DNA from: Gammaproteobacteria bacterium
GTDB lineage: Bacteria > Pseudomonadota > Gammaproteobacteria > GCA-001735895
Direction of reading: 5' to 3'
Length of the DNA: 6,576 bases
Assembly (NCBI GenBank): GCA_021767985.1
Contig: JAASSH010000126.1
Location: 1-6,576 of the forward strand
Shown: positions 1 through 5,769 of the stretch, piece after piece
Numbering within the stretch: position 1 is the first letter of the stretch
Layout of the letters: the number at the start of each line of letters is the position of its first letter
Made by a program: the position numbers and the translations under genes
Notes under the pieces: model-generated
The model's input: the letters and a program-made list of their open reading frames with translations, nothing else
Told to the model about the DNA's origin: nothing
Database searches by the model: none

Positions 1-75
1 CGCGCCGTCACCGCCGCCGTCATCCTCGACGGCTGAGCTTGCAATAAAGCTCCCAACCGCATAAGCATCCCTGCC
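1..75. other. Left-edge sequence without an assignable gene
   Basis: No gene can be assigned here. On the plus strand, frame 1 is open from the window edge and reads RAVTAAVILDG before a TGA at 34-36. This could be the tail of a plus-strand gene converging on rpoS, but eleven residues are too few to recognise. The minus strand is also open at the edge (EDDGGGDGA). A small hairpin, GAGCTT/AAGCTC with a 6-nt loop, lies at 35-52 directly after the frame-1 stop. It has no T-run, so it is a poor intrinsic terminator. Confidence 0.3.
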
Positions 76-270
76 GGCAATCGCGGGTCCCCCTCTCGAC
101 TGACCGGTTGGCCTGCGGCTTCCCGCAAAAGGGTATATTTTTCAGGGCAAGGCGATACGCGACATCCATGTCGCGAATCGCCACCGGTGGCGTCCCTGCC
201 ACCTGACCCTGAAAAATATACCCTTTTGCGGCAACCGGTCTTTAGGTCGAGAGGGGGACCCGCGGTTGCC
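76..270. repeat. 195-bp nested inverted repeat, MITE/REP-like
   Basis: Three pairs of complementary blocks are nested in the same order. The outer arms 76-100 and 246-270 match at 24 of 25 positions. The middle arms 102-110 and 232-240 (GACCGGTTG/CAACCGGTC) match 9 of 9. The inner arms 123-147 and 207-231 match 25 of 25. The left side carries 12 unpaired bases at 111-122. Inside the inner stem sit two further hairpins: 151-165 with 168-182 (14 of 15 pairs), and 186-191 with 198-203 (GGTGGC/GCCACC). A single strand could therefore fold into a long stem ending in a three-way junction. No transposase or clear target duplication is visible. It could be a non-autonomous mobile element, a REP-type palindromic repeat, or a structured RNA. 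It lies beyond the probable rpoS terminator. The structure is read directly from the sequence; its nature is inferred. Confidence 0.85.
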
Positions 271-490
271 TTCCTACTGTTATTCCAATATTCAACTAGC
301 AAAAACAAATCGGCGTCGAGGAATAATGCCTTTAAATTACTGGATTCCTTTCGATTGTCACTCATCAAATCTATGCTGGATTACAGATCATTTTTGAAGT
401 TCCGGACCCTGCTGGTCTGACACAACGAAAGTCAGGGAATATCAATTATCGGGATAAAGTGAGCCTTGTGATACGAATGGCAGGATATTA
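271..490. other. AT-richer intergenic spacer, no feature recognised
   Basis: This stretch between the inverted repeat and the rpoS terminator is visibly richer in A and T than the surrounding genes. Frames running through it start inside the inverted repeat or lack a ribosome binding site, and none gives a recognisable protein. I see no tRNA or other known RNA gene. The short dyad CTGACACAACGAAAGTCAG near 416-434 is weak and has no T-run. Confidence 0.5.
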
Positions 491-514
491 GAAAGGCAAC
501 TGCAGTTGCCGTTT
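491..514 (-). terminator. Probable rho-independent terminator of rpoS
   Basis: A perfect 16-nt palindrome, GGCAACTGCAGTTGCC, occupies 495-510. On the minus strand it forms a 6-bp stem (510-505 with 500-495) with a TGCA loop, followed directly by TTTCT. AAA at 514-512 can partly extend the stem by pairing with the T-run. It begins about 34 nt after the rpoS stop codon, where a terminator is expected. The T-run is short, so termination may be incomplete. Confidence 0.6.
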
Positions 515-547
515 GGGATAATCGTGCGGGCCGAACCAGCCGGGGGG

Positions 548-1636
548 TTATTCTTCGATGATGTTTTCGCGGGAGTAGCCGCTGTGCTCGAGGATACGGC
601 GCAGTTTGCGCAGCGCGTCCATCTGGATCTGGCGCACGCGCTCACGGGTCACCCCGAGCTCGAGCCCGACTTCTTCCAGCGTGCCGCGAGGGTGATTGCG
701 CAAACCGAAACGACGCACCACGACATCGCGCTGTTTTTCGTCGAGCTCGTCGAGCCAGCTGTCGAGATGCTTGATGACGCTCTCGTCCTGCAGGATGCTG
801 GACGGATCGGGATTGCTGTCATCCGGAATAACGTCGAGCAGCGGGCGCTCGCCTTCGCCGCCCATCGGAATATCGAAGGATGACACCCGGTCGGCCAGTT
901 TGAACATCTTCTCGACGTCCTTGACCGGCTTCTTCAACAGCTGGGCAACATCCTCGGGAGTTGCCTCGCGATTAAGTTCCTGGGTCAGCTTGCGTGCCGC
1001 CCTGAGGTAAGTATTCAGTTCCTTGATGACGTGGATCGGCAGTCGAATGGTGCGGGTCTGGTTCATCAGTCCGCGCTCGATAGTCTGTCGTATCCACCAG
1101 GTCGCGTAGGTCGAGAAGCGGAAACCGCGTTCCGGATCGAATTTTTCGACCGCGCGAATCAGGCCGAGATTACCCTCTTCGATCAAATCCAGCAGCGCCA
1201 GGCCGCGGTTCATGTAACGCCGCGCGATTTTAACCACCAGGCGCAGGTTGCATTCGATCATCTTGTCGCGCGCGGCGGTATCGCCTTTCAACGCGAGGCG
1301 CGAGTAATAAACTTCTTCTTCGGCTGTTAACAGCGGGGAGACTTCGATTTCCTTGAGGTAAAGCCGCGTCGGGTCGGCATCGGAGGAACGGCGCGTGCTG
1401 ACCTTGCGACGATCTTCGGGCTTGCGGCGCTCGATAAATTTTTCAGCTTCGACTACCTCGTCGTCATCATCGTCATCATCGTCATCGTCGTCACTGATAA
1501 TGGTCGCATGCTCGGAATCTTCATCTTCGTCATCCGCCAGGTTCGCAGCCTCATCGTCTTCGACAAGGTCTTCCACCAGGTTTTCGGCTGGTATTTCGGT
1601 ATCTTCGATAAGCGACTTATCGGTAGATTTGGTCAT
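548..1636 (-). CDS. rpoS: RNA polymerase sigma factor RpoS (sigma-38/sigma-S)
   Basis: This is the general stress and stationary-phase sigma factor, which binds core RNA polymerase and directs it to stress promoters. The 362-residue protein contains region 1.2 (about 88-110, [10 protein letters not shown]...SPLLTAEEE), region 2 (about 121-190, with [30 protein letters not shown] and [14 protein letters not shown]), region 3 (about 193-270), and region 4 (about 285-350, with the helix-turn-helix [20 protein letters not shown]). [14 protein letters not shown] is the RpoS-type region 2.5/3.0 junction. K205 and E206 fall at E. coli K173 and E174, the known RssB contact, which suggests regulated proteolysis. 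E. coli RpoS has 330 residues. The extra length is N-terminal: a strongly acidic stretch with 11 consecutive Asp at 49-59, then a basic patch at 69-83. The ATG has an AAGGA Shine-Dalgarno 8 nt upstream, overlapping the nlpD stop. It is the last gene of the cluster. Confidence 0.97.
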   Translation of the reverse strand: MTKSTDKSLIEDTEIPAENLVEDLVEDDEAANLADDEDEDSEHATIISDDDDDDDDDDDEVVEAEKFIERRKPEDRRKVSTRRSSDADPTRLYLKEIEVSPLLTAEEEVYYSRLALKGDTAARDKMIECNLRLVVKIARRYMNRGLALLDLIEEGNLGLIRAVEKFDPERGFRFSTYATWWIRQTIERGLMNQTRTIRLPIHVIKELNTYLRAARKLTQELNREATPEDVAQLLKKPVKDVEKMFKLADRVSSFDIPMGGEGERPLLDVIPDDSNPDPSSILQDESVIKHLDSWLDELDEKQRDVVVRRFGLRNHPRGTLEEVGLELGVTRERVRQIQMDALRKLRRILEHSGYSRENIIEE

Positions 1637-1644
1637 CCAGAGAT

Positions 1645-1649
1645 TCCTT
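1645..1649 (-). promoter_or_regulatory. rpoS ribosome binding site overlapping the nlpD stop
   Basis: The minus strand reads TAAAGGAATCTCTGGATG. AAGGA lies 8 nt before the rpoS ATG, and its first A is the last base of the nlpD TAA. This fixes the rpoS start and means ribosomes finishing nlpD stop on the rpoS initiation site, which suggests translational coupling when both are on one transcript. Confidence 0.75.
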
Positions 1650-2368
1650 TATCGATTGGGTAGATATTTCATTGGATCTACGGGTTTGCCATTGCGCCGA
1701 ATTTCAAAATGCAGTTGCGCCGTGTTATCCCTGCTGCCCATTTTTGCGACAACTTTGCCGGCTTTCACCGTAACTCCTTCCTGCACCAGACGTTCCTGAC
1801 AATAAGCATAAGCACTCAAGTACGTATCACTGTGTCGTATAATAATCAGATTACCATAACCCGCCAAACCATTACCACTATATACCACCTTACCATCGGC
1901 CACTGCGCGTACCGGCTGCCCAAGTTTGCCGGCGATATCAATGCCCCGACGATCGAGCTTCGAGGCCAGAAAGGTATTCAACGGTTTGCCTTCGGTGGGC
2001 CAGATCCACTTGTTCGGGTCACGGCCGCGGGGCTCGCTACTGCTCGCCCTGGTTTCCGCCTTACTGCTGGCGGCCGGCGTTTTTTTGGTCGCATTCGACT
2101 TGCCGGGAGCAGCCTCGGCAACCACCCCACCCTGGGGTTTCAACAATCGCAGACGCTGGCCCGGATAGATCGGCTCATTGACGTCGATCCGGTTCCAGCG
2201 CGCCAGTTGCTTGTAGTCGAGGCCGTAGCGCCACGCGATCGAGTAAAGCGTATCGGATCTTTTTACCGTGTACCAACCCGGTCCCCGCGACACCTGGCTC
2301 GGCGGACTGACCGTAACGCAGGAAACCAACATGATCACGGCAAACGCGCTGACGATAGCTGATTTCAT
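1649..2368 (-). CDS. nlpD: NlpD: LysM/LytM lipoprotein, predicted amidase activator
   Basis: This 239-residue lipoprotein has a short signal sequence ending in the lipobox LVSC, with the lipidated Cys at 17. Val at +2 favours the outer membrane. A LysM peptidoglycan-binding domain follows (about 32-76, WYTVKRSDTLYSIAWRYG...PGQRLRL), then an Ala/Ser/Lys-rich linker (77-119) and a LytM (peptidase M23) domain (about 121-235, ending LHFEIR...DPMKYLPNR as in NlpD). The M23 site is degenerate. R140 replaces the first zinc-ligand His, Y189 and Q218 replace the two catalytic His, and only D144 and H220 remain. This fits the family role as a non-enzymatic activator of a cell-separation amidase (AmiC in E. 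coli). The frame stays open upstream to 2650 across yqaA, but the ATG at 2368 is chosen because the signal peptide begins there. It starts 17 nt after the yqaA stop with no clear Shine-Dalgarno, so reinitiation is plausible. Confidence 0.93.
   Translation of the reverse strand: MKSAIVSAFAVIMLVSCVTVSPPSQVSRGPGWYTVKRSDTLYSIAWRYGLDYKQLARWNRIDVNEPIYPGQRLRLLKPQGGVVAEAAPGKSNATKKTPAASSKAETRASSSEPRGRDPNKWIWPTEGKPLNTFLASKLDRRGIDIAGKLGQPVRAVADGKVVYSGNGLAGYGNLIIIRHSDTYLSAYAYCQERLVQEGVTVKAGKVVAKMGSRDNTAQLHFEIRRNGKPVDPMKYLPNR
1839..1867 (-). promoter_or_regulatory. Candidate internal rpoS promoter within nlpD
   Basis: On the minus strand, TTGGCG (1867-1862) is followed after 17 nt by TATTAT (1844-1839), a reasonable sigma-70/sigma-38 type pair in an AT-rich patch of nlpD. 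Transcription would start near 1832 and give an rpoS leader of about 195 nt. In E. coli the main rpoS promoter is known to lie inside nlpD. Here the assignment rests only on the hexamers and their spacing. Confidence 0.35.
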
Positions 2369-2385
2369 GACACGAATTCTATGGT

Positions 2386-2967
2386 TTATACATAATAAAC
2401 GGCAATCGCCAGCAGCAAGGCAACGACGATAGCCCAGCCGATAGCTTCGATGTATTTCAAAAGCCTGGGCTCGATTGCCGGGCCGAACCTGGCCAGGCAC
2501 CAGGCCAGCAGGTAGAAACGTGAGCCGCGCCCGATGATAGAGGCCAGCAAAAACGGCAGGATGGCCAGGTTCAGCACCCCCGCCGCGATGGTGAATATCT
2601 TGTAAGGCACCGGGGAAAAGCCAGCCACCAGCACGGCCCAGAATCCCCATTGATCAAACCAGTTCATTACCGTCTGGAACCTGTCCTGGTAGCCCCACTC
2701 GATAATCAGCGGTTGCGCCAGATCGAATAGAAATGCGCCTATCAGATAACCAATCAAACCGCCGAGCACCGAAAAAAACATAGTCAGTGCCGCCAACCGC
2801 ATAGCGCGTTCGGGTTGCGCGAGCGACATCGGCGCCAGCATTACGTCGGGTGGCGGAAACGGCAGAATAAACGATTCGACGAAACTCAGCAGCGAGAGAT
2901 AGTACGGTGCGTCCTTGCGCCGCGAAAATCGAATGACCTGGTGGTAAATGGGTTCGAACAGCTGCAC
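2386..2967 (-). CDS. yqaA: YqaA-type DedA-family membrane protein
   Basis: This is a 193-residue inner-membrane protein of the DedA (SNARE-associated/VTT) superfamily, YqaA branch. An N-terminal amphipathic stretch leads into SLLSFVESFILPFPPPDVML (25-44), the usual re-entrant Glu/Pro-rich motif. Hydrophobic segments lie at about 56-83, 106-130, 132-145 and 173-193. The motif GFSPVPYKIFTIAAG (116-130) and the Arg-containing GRGSRFY (146-152) are typical of the family. DedA proteins are linked to membrane homeostasis and polyprenyl-phosphate or phospholipid handling, but the substrate of this branch is not something the sequence shows. The start is GTG, sharing its first G with the pcm TAG stop (TAGTG), so translation is probably coupled to pcm. 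A gene of this type between pcm and nlpD is also known in Pseudomonas. Confidence 0.85.
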   Translation of the reverse strand: MQLFEPIYHQVIRFSRRKDAPYYLSLLSFVESFILPFPPPDVMLAPMSLAQPERAMRLAALTMFFSVLGGLIGYLIGAFLFDLAQPLIIEWGYQDRFQTVMNWFDQWGFWAVLVAGFSPVPYKIFTIAAGVLNLAILPFLLASIIGRGSRFYLLAWCLARFGPAIEPRLLKYIEAIGWAIVVALLLAIAVYYV

Positions 2968-3638
2968 TAACCGAGCCCCGGTAAAAGCGGCACGAATATG
3001 ACTTTTTCCAGCTCTTCGCAGATCAGCCCATCCGGGCTGCGAGTCACCCTGGTCATCGTCTGATCGGCACCGTTATCGATTGGCAGCACCATGACGCCCC
3101 CTTCACTCAGCTGCGCCACCAGCGCTTGCGGTATTTCGCTGCAGGCTGCGGTCATGATGATACGGTCGAAGCGATAGCTGGGATTAGGCCAGCCCTCGAT
3201 GCCGTCCGTATGGCGCAACTGCACATTATATAATTCCAGCTCCGCGAGACGTTTTTTTGCCTGCTGATGCAGCGCCTCGATACGCTCGACGCTGTAAACC
3301 TGCGGGAAAATACTCGCCAGCACCGCGGTCTGGTAACCACAGCCGGTGCCGATTTCAAGCACCGAGTTGCCGACGCCGTCCTCCAGCAGCAACTGCGTCA
3401 TATACGCCACGATAAATGGCTGCGAAATTGTCTGCCCATAACCAATCGGCAACGCGGTATCCTCGTAGGCGCGATGCGCCAACGCCTCGTCCACGAACAA
3501 ATGCCTGGGTACGCGGCGCATCACGTCGAGCACTTGCTCGTTGTGGATACCCTGCTCCTGCAGCCGGTTAATCAGGCGATCTCGCGTACGCTGCGAGGTC
3601 ATGCCGATACCCTGGTGGTTGCGGTCCGTCGGATTCAC
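2967..3638 (-). CDS. pcm: Protein-L-isoaspartate O-methyltransferase (PIMT)
   Basis: This cytosolic repair enzyme uses S-adenosylmethionine to methylate L-isoaspartyl residues in damaged proteins, starting their conversion back to aspartate. The 223-residue protein shows the PIMT substrate motif [20 protein letters not shown] (62-81, with S72), SAM motif [17 protein letters not shown] (93-108), the acidic SVERI (116-120), and [15 protein letters not shown] (156-170). It ends in VPLLPG, as usual. The GTG start at 3638 overlaps the surE TGA by 4 nt (GTGA). An internal ATG at 3602 (Met13, [10 protein letters not shown]) would give 211 residues, closer to E. coli's 208, with AGGG upstream. I prefer the GTG because of the coupled overlap and because I recall GIGMTSQR being conserved before that Met in related proteins. 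The function is secure; the start is less so. Confidence 0.94.
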   Translation of the reverse strand: MNPTDRNHQGIGMTSQRTRDRLINRLQEQGIHNEQVLDVMRRVPRHLFVDEALAHRAYEDTALPIGYGQTISQPFIVAYMTQLLLEDGVGNSVLEIGTGCGYQTAVLASIFPQVYSVERIEALHQQAKKRLAELELYNVQLRHTDGIEGWPNPSYRFDRIIMTAACSEIPQALVAQLSEGGVMVLPIDNGADQTMTRVTRSPDGLICEELEKVIFVPLLPGLG

Positions 3639-4381
3639 AGTTGACCCAGCCAGTCGCGCAGCGGTTCGATACCCCGGTGGCGGGTCAGATCGATCTGCAT
3701 CGGCGTCACCGAAGCGACACCCTGTTCAACCGCGTGAAAATCGGTTCCCGGTCCGGCATCCTGGGCTTCCCCCGGCGGGCCGACCCAGTAGACCGGCCGG
3801 CCATGAGGATCGTTCTGTTTGACCATGGACTCCGCCTTGTGCCGAAAGCCCAGTCGCGTGGCCTGAACCAGCGGCATCTCGTCCGGCGGCAAATCCGGCA
3901 CGTTGATATTCAGCAGGGTATCATCGGGCAGCGGCTTGGCGCTTAGTCGTTCGACGATGCGACGGGTAATCTGCGCCGCGGTCAGGTAGTGCCTGGCCGG
4001 TTTCCCAGCTAGCGATACCGCGATCGCCGGCAATCCCAGGTAACGACCCTCCATCGCCCCCGCAACCGTGCCCGAATACAGCACGTCGTCACCGAGATTA
4101 GGGCCGGCGTTGATCCCGGATACCACCATATCGGGTACCGGATCGAGCAATCCGGAAAGCGCCAGGTGCACGCAATCGGTTGGCGTGCCGTCGACATAGT
4201 AGAAACCGTCACTCGACCTTTCCACGCGCAGCGGACGCATCAGCGTCAGCGAGTTGCTGGCGCCGCTCTTGTTGCGATCCGGTGCCACCACGGAAATCCG
4301 GGCGACCTGGGCGAGTTCTTGAGCGAGTAATTTGATTCCGGGCGCGAGATAGCCGTCGTCGTTGGTAATGAGAATATGCAT
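3635..4381 (-). CDS. surE: 5'/3'-nucleotidase SurE
   Basis: SurE is a metal-dependent phosphatase that removes phosphate from nucleoside monophosphates and supports stationary-phase survival. The 248-residue protein begins [16 protein letters not shown], with metal-binding D8 and D9. It continues with [16 protein letters not shown] (31-46, S39), [15 protein letters not shown] (61-75), and [20 protein letters not shown] (87-106, N91), so all the expected metal and active-site residues are present. The C-terminal dimerisation part ends in [12 protein letters not shown], also typical. The length matches the family (about 250). It is the first gene of the cluster, with its ATG facing the divergent Smr gene. 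I see no strong Shine-Dalgarno, only the AT-rich spacer upstream. Confidence 0.96.
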   Translation of the reverse strand: MHILITNDDGYLAPGIKLLAQELAQVARISVVAPDRNKSGASNSLTLMRPLRVERSSDGFYYVDGTPTDCVHLALSGLLDPVPDMVVSGINAGPNLGDDVLYSGTVAGAMEGRYLGLPAIAVSLAGKPARHYLTAAQITRRIVERLSAKPLPDDTLLNINVPDLPPDEMPLVQATRLGFRHKAESMVKQNDPHGRPVYWVGPPGEAQDAGPGTDFHAVEQGVASVTPMQIDLTRHRGIEPLRDWLGQL

Positions 4382-4390
4382 CGATCTGGA

Positions 4391-4417
4391 ATTCTATCCG
4401 ATTTGAATGCAGGTCAA
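4391..4417 (-). promoter_or_regulatory. Weak candidate surE-operon promoter
   Basis: On the minus strand TTGACC (4417-4412) and TAGAAT (4396-4391) are separated by 15 nt, slightly short for a sigma-70 promoter. If used, transcription would start around 4384, only a few bases before the surE ATG. The leader would be almost absent, which would match the lack of a clear surE Shine-Dalgarno. The assignment rests on hexamers alone. Confidence 0.25.
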
Positions 4418-4471
4418 AGAGTATTTTCGGATAATATTGGCGAAAACCGGGGTTTGCCACACGATAATTTC

Positions 4472-4975
4472 ATGAACGACGACGATGATTCCGAATTTGC
4501 CAGCCTGATGACGGGCGTCAAGCGATTGCATAGCGATCGCATCAATGTCTATCGGCATCGCGGGCACAAAAAATTTGTGCCTCGCAGCCAGGATCATAAG
4601 GCCGCGGCGCCGGCAAAATTTCCATCCGTGTCAACCCCGGCACGCGACTCGCATTTCAACAGCGGCATGCAAACCAAACTGCAGCGCCGAATTCGGCAGG
4701 GTCAAATCCGGCCCGAGGCCAGTCTCGATCTGCACGGCTACCGGCAACACGAGGCCGAGCAAACGCTGGCACAGTTTATCGAGCACGCACTGCAACAGGG
4801 CATGCGCATGCTAATCGTCATACATGGGCAGGGCTATCGTTCGCACAGCGACGCCGTGCTCAAGCCGTTGGTACAGCGCTGGCTCGCGTGTCAACCGGAA
4901 GTGCTGGCCTGGTGCCCGGCACAACCCCGTGACGGCGCCGCCGGTGCCAGCTACGTTTACCTGCGCTCAAGCTAA
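4472..4975 (+). CDS. Smr-domain protein (SmrA-like, putative nuclease)
   Basis: This 167-residue protein has an acidic N-terminus (MNDDDDSEFASLM), a basic, probably flexible middle (about 18-80, rich in His, Lys and Arg), and a C-terminal Smr domain (about 83-165). The domain shows LDLHG (85-89), the helix HEAEQTLAQFIEHAL, the core IVIHGQG (115-121), and the closing GASYVYLR (158-165). Smr domains occur at the end of MutS2 and in stand-alone proteins. Some cut nucleic acid, and E. coli SmrB cleaves mRNA at collided ribosomes. The architecture here is closest to the stand-alone SmrA-like type, but the exact substrate cannot be read from the sequence. The frame is open from an ATG at 4376, inside surE. 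The ATG at 4472 is chosen because acidic residues right after Met are typical of these proteins. It is divergent from surE and ends 14 nt before the convergent neighbour. Confidence 0.85.
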   Translation: MNDDDDSEFASLMTGVKRLHSDRINVYRHRGHKKFVPRSQDHKAAAPAKFPSVSTPARDSHFNSGMQTKLQRRIRQGQIRPEASLDLHGYRQHEAEQTLAQFIEHALQQGMRMLIVIHGQGYRSHSDAVLKPLVQRWLACQPEVLAWCPAQPRDGAAGASYVYLRSS

Positions 4976-4989
4976 TTGAATATCGTGGA

Positions 4990-5763
4990 TTACTGAACGT
5001 CGACGGGCCAGTTAACTTCGGCAGCGGTGTAGATTCCGACGACGACCTCACCCAGGCTCTCGGGCATTCGTGCCTCCCCTGGGGACAGCGGAATCCGCCC
5101 TCCCATGATTTCCGCCCTGGCTTGCGGGTACCGGGGCCGGTTAAACGGCTCGGCAAAGCCCTGCGGATGCAGGGGCATACTGCGGGCATCGTACTTGTCC
5201 CTGGCTCCCAGCGTATGCATCAGTTCGTGGGCAATCACTACCTGGTTGGAACCACTGTAAGCCGGGTCCGCAAACGCGTTGATCAGCGCAATCAACCCGC
5301 GCTGCAACCCGATAGAATGGCGCAGGCTTTGCGTGGTGGCGGTATCGTAATAGCTGACAAACAGCTCGATATCACCGACATCGTTATCGCTGCTCCAGGC
5401 ACGTCGCATTGCCCAGGCTCGAAACTTGAGACTCCACCAGATGTTTTCGGCAATGTTCTGTCCCGATGGTGGCTGCGGCGGGTGCGATTGCAAGCGTCCG
5501 TCATACTCGATCTGGATCGCATCGATCGATACGCCGTGACGTTGTGCCTCGCGATTGATAAATTCTTCGATTGGCTTGAAATCCCGCGATTCGAGACCGT
5601 CAATGTACTTATCGGTCGTGCCGCGACCGTCGCCATTGACCGCGTAAACCCGCACCCAGAGCGGCCTGTCCCAGCTGGTGGTACGAAACTCGTTGACTGT
5701 TTCATTGACCGCCACGAACAACAGGATCAGCAGCAGGATCAGATAGCGCAGATGCCTTCGCAT
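4990..5763 (-). CDS. Uncharacterised membrane-anchored metzincin-like zinc protease
   Basis: This is a 257-residue protein of unknown function. Residues 5-19 are an uninterrupted hydrophobic segment (LRYLILLLILLFVAV) after MRRH, so it is a signal anchor or an uncleaved signal peptide; the rest is hydrophilic and presumably periplasmic. The key motif is HELMHTLGARD (179-189), of the form HExxHxxGxxD. H179 and H183 would bind zinc, E180 would be the general base, and D189 would take the third ligand place that is usually His in metzincins. The Asp version is known in snapalysin-type enzymes. Thirty-one residues later, AEIMGG (217-222) could be the metzincin Met-turn (M220). A region of about 150 residues before the motif matches no domain I know. 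It starts 6 nt after the dusA stop without a clear Shine-Dalgarno, so it is probably cotranscribed and coupled. Protease activity is inferred from the motif alone. Confidence 0.75.
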   Translation of the reverse strand: MRRHLRYLILLLILLFVAVNETVNEFRTTSWDRPLWVRVYAVNGDGRGTTDKYIDGLESRDFKPIEEFINREAQRHGVSIDAIQIEYDGRLQSHPPQPPSGQNIAENIWWSLKFRAWAMRRAWSSDNDVGDIELFVSYYDTATTQSLRHSIGLQRGLIALINAFADPAYSGSNQVVIAHELMHTLGARDKYDARSMPLHPQGFAEPFNRPRYPQARAEIMGGRIPLSPGEARMPESLGEVVVGIYTAAEVNWPVDVQ

Positions 5764-5769
5764 GGCGCG

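Noticed and set aside
20..202. Minus-strand open frame of 60 codons across the inverted repeat
   Set aside because: It is a by-product of the palindromic element: it covers the left arm and loop, has no ribosome binding site, and matches no known protein.
76..270. CRISPR array or tRNA gene in the left intergenic region
   Set aside because: The repeats are inverted, not direct and regularly spaced, and no cloverleaf or tRNA-like T-loop motif is present.
187..420. Plus-strand open frame of 77 codons starting in the inverted repeat
   Set aside because: Its start lies in the repeat loop, it runs into AT-rich spacer, and it has no Shine-Dalgarno or recognisable domain.
1395..1799. Plus-strand serine-rich frame opposite rpoS
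   Set aside because: The serine run is the antisense reading of the rpoS Asp tract (GAY codons read as TCG/TCA). It is a shadow of rpoS.
2369..2650. Longer NlpD reading frame beginning at 2650
   Set aside because: The extension overlaps yqaA in another frame and would bury the lipoprotein signal peptide, which starts cleanly at the ATG at 2368.
4376..4471. N-terminal extension of the Smr protein from the ATG at 4376
   Set aside because: It would overlap the start of surE and adds 32 residues unlike the family. The acidic start at 4472 fits better.
4973..4995. Bidirectional terminator between the convergent Smr and protease genes
   Set aside because: The 14-nt gap has no inverted repeat or T-run on either strand.
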